This document shows positions 1 to 6,264 of a stretch of 7,258 nucleotides of DNA, one piece after another. Below the pieces are notes generated by a model. That model saw only the letters and a program-made list of their open reading frames with translations, was not told the origin of the DNA and did no database searches. Both the position numbers and the translations under genes were made by a program. Origin of the DNA: Nitrospira sp. UBA2083 (GTDB lineage Bacteria; Nitrospirota; Nitrospiria; Nitrospirales; Nitrospiraceae); assembly GCA_002331625.1 (NCBI GenBank), contig DCZN01000078.1:87766-95023 (forward strand), written 5' to 3'. Within the stretch, counting starts at the first letter, position 1. Every line of letters starts with the position of its first letter.

Positions 1-225
1 GCCGCCTTGGCGGGGCGCCAGCGAAGGCCGACGTTGAGGAGCTCTTGCAGGAGTTCTGTATAGTCGTAGCCAGTCTCCTTGGCAGAATCGCAGAAGTCTT
101 CATCTTCTACAATTTTGGGGTTGGGATCGCCCTCCAGCACATGTGGTTACCCATCAGCAACCATGTACATGGTACATGTCAATTTGCCACAGCGGGTGAG
201 GCCCACGCCGCGAAGATCATTTTTC
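1..225 (-). pseudogene. Decayed C-terminal fragment of a second ATP-grasp (D-Ala-D-Ala ligase-like) gene
   Basis: Positions 1-140 align without gaps to 2570-2709, the 3' end of the intact ATP-grasp gene, at about 86% nucleotide identity by hand count (roughly 20 mismatches in 140). Read on the minus strand, 39 of 46 residues match the intact protein, including the run DSAKETGYDY and the terminal LRWRPAKA. The frame is broken by a TAA stop at 147-149. Beyond it similarity continues weakly to about 225, for example MYMVADG against MRMDAQG, with an apparent small insertion around 162-178. The metal-binding Glu-x-Asn of the intact enzyme (EANPNP) reads EGDPNP here, so the catalytic Asn is also lost. 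The remnant's own stop codon would fall just beyond the left edge of the window. The rest of the ATP-grasp domain is absent and an SGNH-like gene lies immediately beside it. I infer a truncated, non-functional paralogue; the exact right boundary is uncertain. Confidence 0.75.
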
Positions 226-245
226 ACCACCAGGAAAGTTCATCG

Positions 246-1547
246 TCATCGTATGGATGCCGTAGTTCGACATCGGTTCGTTGTACTCAAGAGCTGATCA
301 AGGTCCGACAATCGCCTGCTTCTGTTGGGTACTTGGACCAATGACTGTTCCAGCACATGGCGACCAATGAGCAGCCCAGCTACATAATTGCCCTGTACAT
401 TCGGATGATCATCGTTGGCCCAATACAAGTCGTCCTGGGTCGTCGGCATTGATCTGCCGCGGCAGCTTACATACCGTCTGAATTCCGGCAGCAGGTCTAC
501 GAACGCAATCTGCTCCCGCTGAAAGAACTCCGTCAGCTTTTGATTGGGATACTCCCACTCAAAATTGCCATTCGATGGTCGCAATGAGTGATAGAGCTGA
601 CGGGGGTCCGGAAATATGACGACCAGTAAGGCGGCATCCAACTCTTCCACAGCCGACTTTAAGTGACGCAGATTCTCCAGATGCTGTTCCCAGGCGTGTG
701 TTAGCCAAGGGAATTCATGAACCGGCCGAAAGATATGGATTCCATCCAGTGGGTTTGGCGGCTCTGCGATGCCGATCCACGTTGTAAGTGGCCGTAGCGC
801 TTCAGCATGCTCTAAACGGTCGTACAAGATCGAGTACTTGGAGAGCAGCGCGGTCATGCGTCCCGCGAGACTCTGGACCCGATTCCGAATCCTTTGCATT
901 CGAGCCCGTATCGTGTCTTCGGAACGGACATGTCGGCCACCATCCACGGGGTGGGCCAGCACCGCTTGATCGACGAGGTATCCGTCGGTCACCGTTCTCG
1001 ACGGATAGAGATAGTCATCGAGAAGATCATTCATCACATACCCAACAATCACGAGGCGCGGTCGTCCGGCACCTGCCACCACGTTGGCCAACTTCTGCCG
1101 CTGTTGGCGTGGGCCATAGCCTGGGACACCGCACTTCAGCACTCTCCGGTCGATGAGCTGTTCGAGTGTTGCCCCCCAGGTTTCCTCAAGCCCCACGTAT
1201 CCCCAGGTATAGCTGTCGCCGATCAGCAAGGTATAGTCGTCTTCTGGTTCGAACGGCCGATCGCGACACCCTAAGCTATTGGAAGAGACGGGAAACGGAG
1301 CGCCGTAGGTGCGAATGTAATCAGGAAGCCACCAGACGTCACCGGAGAAATTGGGAACAATATCATGGCCCAGAACCGGATCAGCCGCAAAGTAGAACCG
1401 CGCAGCCGTGCCTCGATGATACTGTTTGAATTCACTGGGATTTGTAAAGCCAGCCAATCGCAAGCCAACCTCACAGAAGAGGATGGTGATGAGCACGCTT
1501 GTGATCACAAGCGCAGAATTTAGACAGACACGCCTAACTCCAATCAT
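246..1547 (-). CDS. Membrane-anchored SGNH-hydrolase-like protein
   Basis: The 433-residue protein has a short basic N terminus and one hydrophobic segment at about 10-30, which suits a signal anchor with the body outside the cytoplasm. SGNH/GDSL-type blocks appear in order: GDSYTWG (nucleophile candidate Ser112), a glycine block GVPGYGP (140-146), VMND (Asn173), and NDDHPN near the end (Asp379 or Asp380 with His381). This family includes esterases and the O-acetyltransferase-like AlgJ/AlgX group; the substrate here is not evident. The ATG at 1547 is preceded by AAAGG about nine bases upstream, a moderate ribosome binding site. The gene lies 164 bases downstream of a small membrane protein on the same strand, and its stop is next to the decayed ATP-grasp fragment. 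No polysaccharide-synthesis genes are in view, so a role in acylating or deacylating a surface glycan is only a family-based guess. The presence of the gene is well supported; the exact function is not. Confidence 0.85.
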   Translation of the reverse strand: MIGVRRVCLNSALVITSVLITILFCEVGLRLAGFTNPSEFKQYHRGTAARFYFAADPVLGHDIVPNFSGDVWWLPDYIRTYGAPFPVSSNSLGCRDRPFEPEDDYTLLIGDSYTWGYVGLEETWGATLEQLIDRRVLKCGVPGYGPRQQRQKLANVVAGAGRPRLVIVGYVMNDLLDDYLYPSRTVTDGYLVDQAVLAHPVDGGRHVRSEDTIRARMQRIRNRVQSLAGRMTALLSKYSILYDRLEHAEALRPLTTWIGIAEPPNPLDGIHIFRPVHEFPWLTHAWEQHLENLRHLKSAVEELDAALLVVIFPDPRQLYHSLRPSNGNFEWEYPNQKLTEFFQREQIAFVDLLPEFRRYVSCRGRSMPTTQDDLYWANDDHPNVQGNYVAGLLIGRHVLEQSLVQVPNRSRRLSDLDQLLSTTNRCRTTASIR

Positions 1548-1621
1548 TCCTGCAGGCCTTTCTGCTGAGTCGTAGTAGTGACCGATTCAGAAGTGCGACC
1601 ACTTCCGTTCAATCGCAGCAC

Positions 1622-1672
1622 ATGGGTTCAACCCATCCGAGCTGGCAAGTGTTCGCCGATGAATGGGCGAAC
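1622..1672. repeat. Two small hairpins between the minus-strand genes
   Basis: Positions 1622-1636 are a perfect palindrome around one base (ATGGGTT, C, AACCCAT). Positions 1651-1657 (GTTCGCC) pair perfectly with 1666-1672 (GGCGAAC) across an eight-base loop. Both lie in the 164-base gap between the small membrane protein and the SGNH-like gene. Neither is followed by a T-run on either strand, so they are not standard intrinsic terminators. They could be RNA stability hairpins or have no role. Confidence 0.4.
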
Positions 1673-1711
1673 AGCCTGATGCGAAGGTACGGTGGTCGCG
1701 AAGAACGTGGT

Positions 1712-1996
1712 TCAGGAAGCGGGAGGACGGAACAAAGACCTTGCTAACATTCGTTGATAAAGGAGGGGATCAGGAGGGTACCCCAAGATGGTTGTGTAGC
1801 AGAAGTAGACGTAACACCAGGCTACGACAAGGGTCGCCGCGCTGCCGATCGACAACTCTAAGAAATCGGTCTCGATCTCAAATGGGTTCCAGAGGGAGTG
1901 GTTCACGCCGACCATCTGCATGATGACGCAAAATACCAGAAGGCCGACAATAACAAAAATAAAACCTGTGGCTTTAGGCAGTAGCATGCTGGTCAT
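1712..1996 (-). CDS. Small two-helix membrane protein of unknown function
   Basis: This 94-residue reading frame encodes two strongly hydrophobic segments, at about 10-29 (GFIFVIVGLLVFCVIMQMVG) and about 49-69 (beginning SIGSAATLVVAW). They are separated by an acidic, aromatic-containing linker (NPFEIETDFLEL) and followed by a polar tail. This predicts an inner-membrane protein with two helices. Such a regular pattern is unlikely by chance in a non-coding frame, which is the main support for it being real. I do not recognise the family. No good Shine-Dalgarno sequence precedes the ATG at 1996; upstream is an A-rich run (AAGAAAA). A second in-frame ATG at 1987 is possible but has no better signal. 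The gene points the same way as the SGNH-like gene 164 bases downstream and may share its transcript. Confidence 0.55.
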   Translation of the reverse strand: MTSMLLPKATGFIFVIVGLLVFCVIMQMVGVNHSLWNPFEIETDFLELSIGSAATLVVAWCYVYFCYTTILGYPPDPLLYQRMLARSLFRPPAS

Positions 1997-2003
1997 TTTT
2001 CTT

Positions 2004-2033
2004 AAGGTACCCTTGAGGACTTCCGTTCGTCAA
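2004..2033 (-). promoter_or_regulatory. Candidate promoter of the small membrane protein
   Basis: On the minus strand TTGACG (2028-2033; five of six bases of the -35 consensus) is followed after 18 bases by TACCTT (2004-2009; only three of six bases of the -10 consensus, but including the key first two and last). Transcription would then begin near 1997, directly at the start codon. The -10 lies in an imperfect palindrome at 2001-2017 centred on the GGTACC site. Weak on its own. Confidence 0.28.
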
Positions 2034-2462
2034 GGTATGAATGGGGGCCTCCCCACGTCAGTAGATGGTACCTATTGTCGTTCACCATCCTAAAACTCCG
2101 GAGCAGAGAGGACTAATCGAGCAAGTTTAATGCTACTTCATGCCGTCTCTTCCTCACATGTCCTTATGCATGGCCAAACTTCTGTCAATGAGCTCATTTC
2201 CATCGTGTTTCCAGAGGCTTTCATGACACACGCGTATCAGGCCGCCGACGCCGTGAATGGCTGAAATAGTCAGTGGTCGTGTAGGGGGGTGAAGGATAAT
2301 GGATACAGTATCTATCCTGAAACCATCTGGTAAACAAAGAAGGTGTTCAGTGTACGCTGGGATGGTAATTCTGAAAAAGATTGAACGGACGTGTATGCTG
2401 CGCCACTCACTAGAAGATTCCCCAGACAGCTGAGAGGGGCAGCTATTCACTAGACGGCGGCT

Positions 2463-2483
2463 TACGAATGGAAAACATTCGTA
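2463..2483. repeat. Perfect 8-bp hairpin with GAAAA loop
   Basis: TACGAATG (2463-2470) pairs perfectly with CATTCGTA (2476-2483) across a GAAAA loop. No T-run follows on the plus strand. It sits about 50 bases before a strong plus-strand ribosome binding site. Its function is unknown. Confidence 0.5.
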
Positions 2484-2519
2484 CAGGCATCAAGGAATCG
2501 GCATTCCAGAAGCGGCTGT

Positions 2520-2536
2520 AGGAGGAGATTATCATG
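2520..2536 (+). promoter_or_regulatory. Strong ribosome binding site before a 32-codon frame
   Basis: AGGAGGAG (2520-2527) lies six bases before an ATG at 2534, a near-ideal Shine-Dalgarno arrangement. The frame it opens runs only 32 codons, to a TAG at 2630-2632. From 2566 on it is antisense to the end of the ATP-grasp gene. The encoded peptide, beginning MEKWSGTQFSPH, resembles nothing I know. It may be the surviving start of a gene cut off by the duplication or rearrangement at this junction, a tiny antisense peptide, or chance. It closely resembles the site preceding the gene at 7253. Confidence 0.3.
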
Positions 2537-2547
2537 GAGAAATGGTC

Positions 2548-2565
2548 GGGGACTCAGTTTTCCCC
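2548..2565 (-). terminator. Weak hairpin just after the ATP-grasp stop codon
   Basis: On the minus strand GGGGA pairs with TCCCC across an eight-base loop immediately downstream of the stop codon (2566-2568). Only a short T-rich run (CATTTCT) follows, so termination would be inefficient. The position, rather than the quality, suggests the end of the metallopeptidase/ATP-grasp transcript. Confidence 0.28.
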
Positions 2566-3588
2566 TCACGCCGCCTTGGCGGGGCGCCAGCGGAGGCCGA
2601 CGTTGAGGAGTTCTTGCATCAGTTCGGGGTAGTCGTAGCCAGTCTCTTTGGCCGAATCAGCGAAGTCTTCGTCTTCCGCGATTTGGGGGTTGGGATTGGC
2701 TTCCAGCACGTACAGTTGTCCCTGAGCATCCATCCGCATATCGATCCGCGCATAGCCGCTCAATCCCAGCGCGCGATAGACCTGTTTTGCCAAGTCTTGG
2801 ATGGCATCTGCTTTTCCGTTCGGCAGGTTGTCGGCTTCTTTGGAGATGATTCCATACTTGGTCTGGTACTTCCGGCTCCATTTCACCCGCTCGGTGGCAA
2901 TGCGCTTGGCATCCTCCGGCAACTTGTCCATGATGAGTTCCCATACGGGCAACGCTTGAAGTTGGCCGTTCCCGATAATGCCCACATAGAGCTCGCGCCC
3001 TTCGATGTATCGTTCCACCAAGGCCCCGCTCCCCACGCTGTTGTGGATAAAGGCGACTCGCTCGCTCAGCTTGTCATCGTCTTCGACGATGGAGGCTTGG
3101 GAAATTCCCAATGAGGCTTCTTCGGTGACCGATTTGACGATCAAAGGAAATGTAAGCCATTTAGGCCGTTTCACCAACCGCCCCTGAGGGACTTCGATAA
3201 ACTCCGGATATGGGATGCGATGGAAAGACAGGACTTTCTTCGTCAGGACTTTGTCCCGTGCCAACATCAGGCCTCGGGGGTTACAGCCAGTGTACGGCAT
3301 ATGTAAGAGCTCCAGATAGGAGACGACATGTTGATCATAGACCGCCACGCCGTCGAATTCCTCCAGGAGATTGAAGGCGATATCGGGCTTCCAGTCCTCG
3401 ATGGCTGAATGAATCACGCTGAGATCGCTCTTCACGCCAAGCGGATGTACCTCATGTCCCAGCTTTTTCAATGTCGACACGACATCGTATTCCGTCCGCC
3501 ATGCAACCGACTTCAGGTCGTGGCCGTTGACCTGCTCGGGCGGCACGAGATCTTTGTGCATGAGCACCAGCACCCGCAGTCGCTTCAT
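2566..3588 (-). CDS. D-Ala-D-Ala ligase-like ATP-grasp enzyme
   Basis: The 340-residue protein has the order of an ATP-grasp ligase. There is an N-terminal alpha/beta domain with a VLMHKD start (8-13) and a FNLLEEFDG loop (72-80). A nucleotide-binding Lys152 follows in PLIVKSV, then a glycine/serine loop EEASLGIS, then VERYIEGRE (191-199) with its adenine- and ribose-contacting glutamates. The metal-binding residues are Asp283 in RIDMR and Glu296/Asn298 in EANPNP. It is somewhat longer than a standard D-Ala-D-Ala ligase (about 300-310 residues). These enzymes join a carboxylate to an amine through an acyl-phosphate, using ATP and Mg2+. The start codon overlaps the stop of the upstream metallopeptidase gene (ATGA), so translation is probably coupled. 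A true cell-wall ligase would more often sit with mur genes, so a different peptide-like product seems more likely; this is inference. A decayed copy of its 3' end lies at 1-225. Confidence 0.88.
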   Translation of the reverse strand: MKRLRVLVLMHKDLVPPEQVNGHDLKSVAWRTEYDVVSTLKKLGHEVHPLGVKSDLSVIHSAIEDWKPDIAFNLLEEFDGVAVYDQHVVSYLELLHMPYTGCNPRGLMLARDKVLTKKVLSFHRIPYPEFIEVPQGRLVKRPKWLTFPLIVKSVTEEASLGISQASIVEDDDKLSERVAFIHNSVGSGALVERYIEGRELYVGIIGNGQLQALPVWELIMDKLPEDAKRIATERVKWSRKYQTKYGIISKEADNLPNGKADAIQDLAKQVYRALGLSGYARIDMRMDAQGQLYVLEANPNPQIAEDEDFADSAKETGYDYPELMQELLNVGLRWRPAKAA

Positions 3589-4646
3589 AGCGCCACCCGG
3601 TGTCGCCCGCTTCGGAGAAAGTTCATGGTGTGCACGGTGAGCAGAATGGTGAAATCGAGCTTCGCCTGGTCTTCGGCCATGGGGACACGAAGGTTCAATT
3701 CGCGACAGCGCTGGATCATGTCCTCCAGCACTTGGTCGATGGTGTATTGGTACTCGCCGGTCCAGCTGGCGACCTTTCTCCGTACTTCTCGACGAAACCG
3801 ATTGAGAAAGGTGGCCGCGCTGATCTTGTTCCCATGATTCGGCAAGGTCGAAAACAGTCGCTTCAAATCCGGGTCGTATTGCAAGTGACGCTCGACACCA
3901 TAGTGTCTCCGTTTACGCTCATAATGCTCCCGTAGCGTCTTTTTCAACGTGGGGAGCGCATCAACTTCATCCCGCGTGGTCACGACCGGCGGCGTGCCGG
4001 CGAGTTCGTTCATCAGTCCATCGACATATCGGAGTTTCTTCAGCACCGGCCACCCGCGATACCGTTCTTCCCATAACGAGTCCGGGGTGAGCCAGACGGC
4101 AAACGTTTCGGCAAAATCTTCGTCGGGATGGCTTTGGGCGTACCATAAATCCAGGTGACGCACGAAACTGCGGCTGTAGGGCCGAGGGGAGTAGTACAGC
4201 GGGTATTGTTGCGAAGACTTGCCGAAGATGTCCTGGCGCGTCTTGCGACGGCGAATCTTGTAGGCGTTCTCAATCGCGTGACCGGCCTCATGGCGAAGAA
4301 TCCGTAAACACCACTCCGTCGTCCCGCCCTCGACTTCCAACATTTGACTCTGTTCGAGTTTCGCCAATCGCGGATGAGCCAGGTAAAACGGAATGGCCAC
4401 GCCGGGCACCCCGTCTGGAGTAAACCACTCATTGGAGAGCCAAAAGTGTGGACGAAACTGGAGACCACGGCCTTCCAATTCGTGAGTCAATTCCGAGATG
4501 GGTTGTTCGACAAAACTCCCTTTGAGTCCGATGTGCAGCTCGCACATCGGCAGATCCAACAGGGCATCGTCGGACCATGAGGCCCATGGGGCCGCATGTT
4601 GGTCAGAGAGCGGAGTCTTGAGTATGTCGGAAACCATACGGTCCAT
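3585..4646 (-). CDS. Putative zinc-binding metallopeptidase (HExxH, gluzincin-type)
   Basis: The 353-residue protein carries HEAGH (119-123), a canonical HExxH zinc site with catalytic Glu120. About 57 residues later DEDFAETFAVWL supplies Glu180 as the likely third zinc ligand. This arrangement matches the bacterial family annotated as putative zinc-binding metallo-peptidase (Peptidase_Mx type, family assignment from memory). No signal peptide or transmembrane segment is visible, so it should act in the cytoplasm. The N-terminal cysteine-rich zinc ribbon carried by some relatives is absent. The C-terminal third (about 235-345) is charged and predicted helical (KKTLREHYERKRRHYG and onward). 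The ATG at 4646 is preceded by only a weak GGGA-type site; an in-frame ATG at 4637 is an alternative. It is the first gene of a two-gene operon and overlaps the ATP-grasp start by four bases, suggesting the two proteins act on the same substrate or product. Confidence 0.85.
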   Translation of the reverse strand: MDRMVSDILKTPLSDQHAAPWASWSDDALLDLPMCELHIGLKGSFVEQPISELTHELEGRGLQFRPHFWLSNEWFTPDGVPGVAIPFYLAHPRLAKLEQSQMLEVEGGTTEWCLRILRHEAGHAIENAYKIRRRKTRQDIFGKSSQQYPLYYSPRPYSRSFVRHLDLWYAQSHPDEDFAETFAVWLTPDSLWEERYRGWPVLKKLRYVDGLMNELAGTPPVVTTRDEVDALPTLKKTLREHYERKRRHYGVERHLQYDPDLKRLFSTLPNHGNKISAATFLNRFRREVRRKVASWTGEYQYTIDQVLEDMIQRCRELNLRVPMAEDQAKLDFTILLTVHTMNFLRSGRHRVAL

Positions 4647-4691
4647 CGTACAAGCCGTCCCAATATGGCCTGTCGGTAGGGCGCATGAAAA

Positions 4692-4700
4692 ACTATAGCA
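4692..4700 (-). promoter_or_regulatory. Candidate extended -10 promoter of the metallopeptidase/ATP-grasp operon
   Basis: Read on the minus strand, TGC followed by TATAGT (4692-4697) forms an extended -10 element (TGn plus five of six -10 bases). No good -35 is present, which extended -10 promoters tolerate. Transcription would begin near 4685, leaving a leader of about 39 bases before the ATG at 4646. The element overlaps the palindrome at 4696-4716. Confidence 0.4.
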
Positions 4701-4716
4701 TCAACGCGTTATGCTA
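4696..4716. repeat. Near-perfect palindrome over the operon promoter
   Basis: TAGCAT (4696-4701) and ATGCTA (4711-4716) flank the self-complementary AACGCGTT (4703-4710), with one unpaired C at 4702. The 21-base element overlaps the TATAGT -10, so it could be a repressor operator. On the minus strand it is followed by five Ts (4688-4692), so a weak AT-rich terminator is the alternative. A better terminator lies upstream at 4766-4793, which favours the operator reading. Confidence 0.4.
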
Positions 4717-4765
4717 CCGCTCGAGGTCCTGTAAATGGGTGAGCGAGTGCAGAAGGAGGAAGAAA

Positions 4766-4793
4766 TTGTTCGAAACCGTACTGGTTTGAACAA
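4766..4793 (-). terminator. Intrinsic terminator of the phosphatase-type gene
   Basis: An 11-bp stem with a single bulged base is formed by TTGTTC-g-AAACC (4766-4777) and GGTTTGAACAA (4783-4793), with a five-base loop. It begins three bases after the minus-strand stop codon at 4797-4799. On that strand it is followed by the T-rich AATTTCTT-type tract. On the plus strand it is followed by A residues, so it acts in the minus direction only. It separates the phosphatase-type gene from the metallopeptidase operon. Confidence 0.6.
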
Positions 4794-4796
4794 AAG

Positions 4797-5294
4797 TTAG
4801 CGCTGGATAAGCCTTTGGTGGCCTGGAAACTGTGAGAGTCGTGCGAGCAGCGACGGGATCGATTCCCAAATATGGTCGATGACGGATTCCACATAAGCCT
4901 GGGCTTCGACGATATCACGCTCCCAATACGGAAGTGCCTCGTGGAGGTCGAGGATCGGCGATTCCTCACCGCGCGACACCTGATTGAAGAGGGGAACGGT
5001 TAACCCGAATTGTGCTTGGATAAACTCACGATGTCCTAGACCCATCGCAATAATGAGGTCGTTCCGGTCAATCAACTCTTTGGTCAGAGCTCGTGGGACA
5101 TGGGCGGAAGGATCGATACCTTTTTGAGTCAGCCGGTTGGTGATAACGGGATGAATTTTTTGAGCTTTGGCTTGGATGCCTGCCGATTCCACGCGGTATG
5201 GCGATTGTGAGCCGAGCTGTGCCCGCAAGGCATATTCGGCTGCCATACTGCGGAAGACGTTTCCGGTACAGACAAACAAAATGGATTGGACCAT
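4797..5294 (-). CDS. Low-molecular-weight protein-tyrosine-phosphatase / arsenate reductase-type protein
   Basis: The N terminus, after a short beta strand (ILFV), carries CTGNVFRS, the CX5R phosphate-binding loop of this family with nucleophile Cys9 and Arg15. The 165-residue length fits the family. Two deviations from the usual CxGNxCRSPxxE are visible: the second loop cysteine is Phe14, and the proline after RS is Met17, although Glu20 is kept. The general-acid Asp-Pro of the C-terminal loop is not present as such; Asp116 in [11 protein letters not shown] is the best candidate. Family members dephosphorylate tyrosines, often on exopolysaccharide kinases, or reduce arsenate. The missing second cysteine argues against redox protection or thiol-cycle chemistry. 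The frame is open upstream to 5459, but the ATG at 5294 directly precedes the conserved strand and I chose it; its ribosome binding site is poor. It is divergent from ttcA and ends at a clear terminator. Confidence 0.85.
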   Translation of the reverse strand: MVQSILFVCTGNVFRSMAAEYALRAQLGSQSPYRVESAGIQAKAQKIHPVITNRLTQKGIDPSAHVPRALTKELIDRNDLIIAMGLGHREFIQAQFGLTVPLFNQVSRGEESPILDLHEALPYWERDIVEAQAYVESVIDHIWESIPSLLARLSQFPGHQRLIQR

Positions 5295-5327
5295 CGCTGA
5301 TTCGTGTGGCCTTTCCCCATCTGGCTG

Positions 5328-5357
5328 TCGACAGAGCCACCGTTGCGCCGCTACAAT
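5328..5357 (+). promoter_or_regulatory. Candidate ttcA promoter giving a leaderless transcript
   Basis: TCGACA (5328-5333; five of six -35 bases) is followed after 18 bases by TACAAT (5352-5357; five of six -10 bases). Initiation about seven bases further on falls at 5364, next to the ATG at 5365, and no Shine-Dalgarno sequence precedes that ATG. The -35 lies within the perfect palindrome CTGTCGACAG (5325-5334), a possible operator in this 70-base divergent intergenic space. Confidence 0.5.
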
Positions 5358-5364
5358 CCAGCCC

Positions 5365-6264
5365 ATGCCAGCCTCACGCATTCCCCCATATACACTGAAA
5401 CTCGACGAACCGACAGAGAAGATGCAAACTCGCCTCTGCCGGTCGGTGGGACAGGCCATTGCCGACTATCGTCTCATTGAAGAGGGCGACAAGGTGATGG
5501 TGTGCCTGTCGGGCGGTAAAGATAGTTATGGTTTACTGGATATCCTGGTTGTTTTACAACAGCGCGCGCCGATCCGATTTGACCTGGTCGCGGTGAACCT
5601 TGACCAACGGCAGCCAGGTTTTCCTGAACAGGTGCTGCCGGAGTATCTCACCAGCCGAGGGATTCCGTTTCATATTGAGTCGCGTGACACCTATTCTATA
5701 GTCAAACGTCTCATCCCTGAAGGGCACACCACGTGTTCACTCTGCTCGCGTCTTCGGCGAGGGCATCTCTATCGTGTCGCCACCGAGCTTGGGGCCACGA
5801 AAATCGCGTTAGGCCATCATCGCGATGACATCATTGAAACCTTGTTCCTGAATCTCTTTTTTACCGGGAAACTGAAGGCCATCCCGCCCAAGTTACGTTC
5901 CAAGGACGGACGACACATCGTCATCCGGCCGTTGGCCTTGGTCAAAGAGACTGACCTCGCACGGTATGCGGAGCTACGAGGATTTCCGATCATCCCCTGC
6001 GATCTCTGTGGTTCCCAAGAAGATTTAAAACGGAAAAAAGTGAAGGCCTTGCTCCAGGAATGGGAACGAGAGGCACCTGGTTGTGCCGACAGTATCGCGG
6101 CGGCCTTGACCAACGTGGCACCATCGCTCCTGATGGATTCCCGGCTGTTTGATTTCAAGTCACTGGCATCGGCAGACACCGATCAGGTCGAGGGAGACGC
6201 GTGGCTCGATCAAGAACCGGATCCTCACCAGCCTATGGATTCTTCTCCTTTGTTTAGGATGTAA
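5365..6264 (+). CDS. ttcA: tRNA 2-thiocytidine(32) synthetase TtcA
   Basis: TtcA replaces the 2-oxygen of cytidine 32 in the anticodon loop of certain tRNAs with sulfur, using ATP to activate the base and an iron-sulfur cluster for sulfur transfer. The 299-residue protein shows the PP-loop SGGKDS (49-54), CSLC (124-127) followed by SRLRRG, GHHRDD (150-155), and PCDLCGSQ (211-218). The two cysteine motifs supply the cluster ligands. The body matches the known TtcA pattern from [19 protein letters not shown] through [15 protein letters not shown]. The frame is open back to 5167, but that part would overlap the divergent phosphatase gene. The ATG at 5365 gives an N-terminal extension close in length to the E. 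coli enzyme; the ATG at 5422 would trim it by 19 residues. The tail after LFDFKSL is variable and acidic, as in relatives. No clear terminator follows. Confidence 0.96.
   Translation: MPASRIPPYTLKLDEPTEKMQTRLCRSVGQAIADYRLIEEGDKVMVCLSGGKDSYGLLDILVVLQQRAPIRFDLVAVNLDQRQPGFPEQVLPEYLTSRGIPFHIESRDTYSIVKRLIPEGHTTCSLCSRLRRGHLYRVATELGATKIALGHHRDDIIETLFLNLFFTGKLKAIPPKLRSKDGRHIVIRPLALVKETDLARYAELRGFPIIPCDLCGSQEDLKRKKVKALLQEWEREAPGCADSIAAALTNVAPSLLMDSRLFDFKSLASADTDQVEGDAWLDQEPDPHQPMDSSPLFRM

Larger units (their letters stand above)
1997..2533. other. Long stretch without a convincing gene
   Basis: No reading frame here has a protein-like pattern. The longest, on the minus strand at 2154-2450, lacks a ribosome binding site and recognisable motifs. 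Visible structures are a small GC hairpin at 2042-2055 (TGGGG, four-base loop, CCCCA), a perfect eight-base-pair hairpin at 2463-2483, and the candidate promoter next to 1996. Because the region lies between an intact ATP-grasp gene and the block that ends in its decayed copy, it may be rearrangement debris. No tRNA, CRISPR or insertion-sequence ends were seen. Confidence 0.5.

Noticed and set aside
2154..2450. A 98-codon minus-strand reading frame in the long gene-poor stretch
   Set aside because: It has no ribosome binding site, no recognisable motif and an irregular composition; it is probably chance.
2542..3114. A 190-codon plus-strand frame opposite the ATP-grasp gene
   Set aside because: It is antisense to a well-supported coding gene, and its open length follows from that gene's codon bias.
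5167..5364. Upstream extension of ttcA to an earlier ATG at 5167
   Set aside because: The extra residues do not resemble TtcA N termini and would overlap the divergent phosphatase gene by over 120 bases; the ATG at 5365 fits the family length.
5295..5459. Upstream extension of the phosphatase-type protein to 5459
   Set aside because: The extra 55 residues precede the conserved first strand and overlap ttcA; the family begins directly before the CX5R loop.
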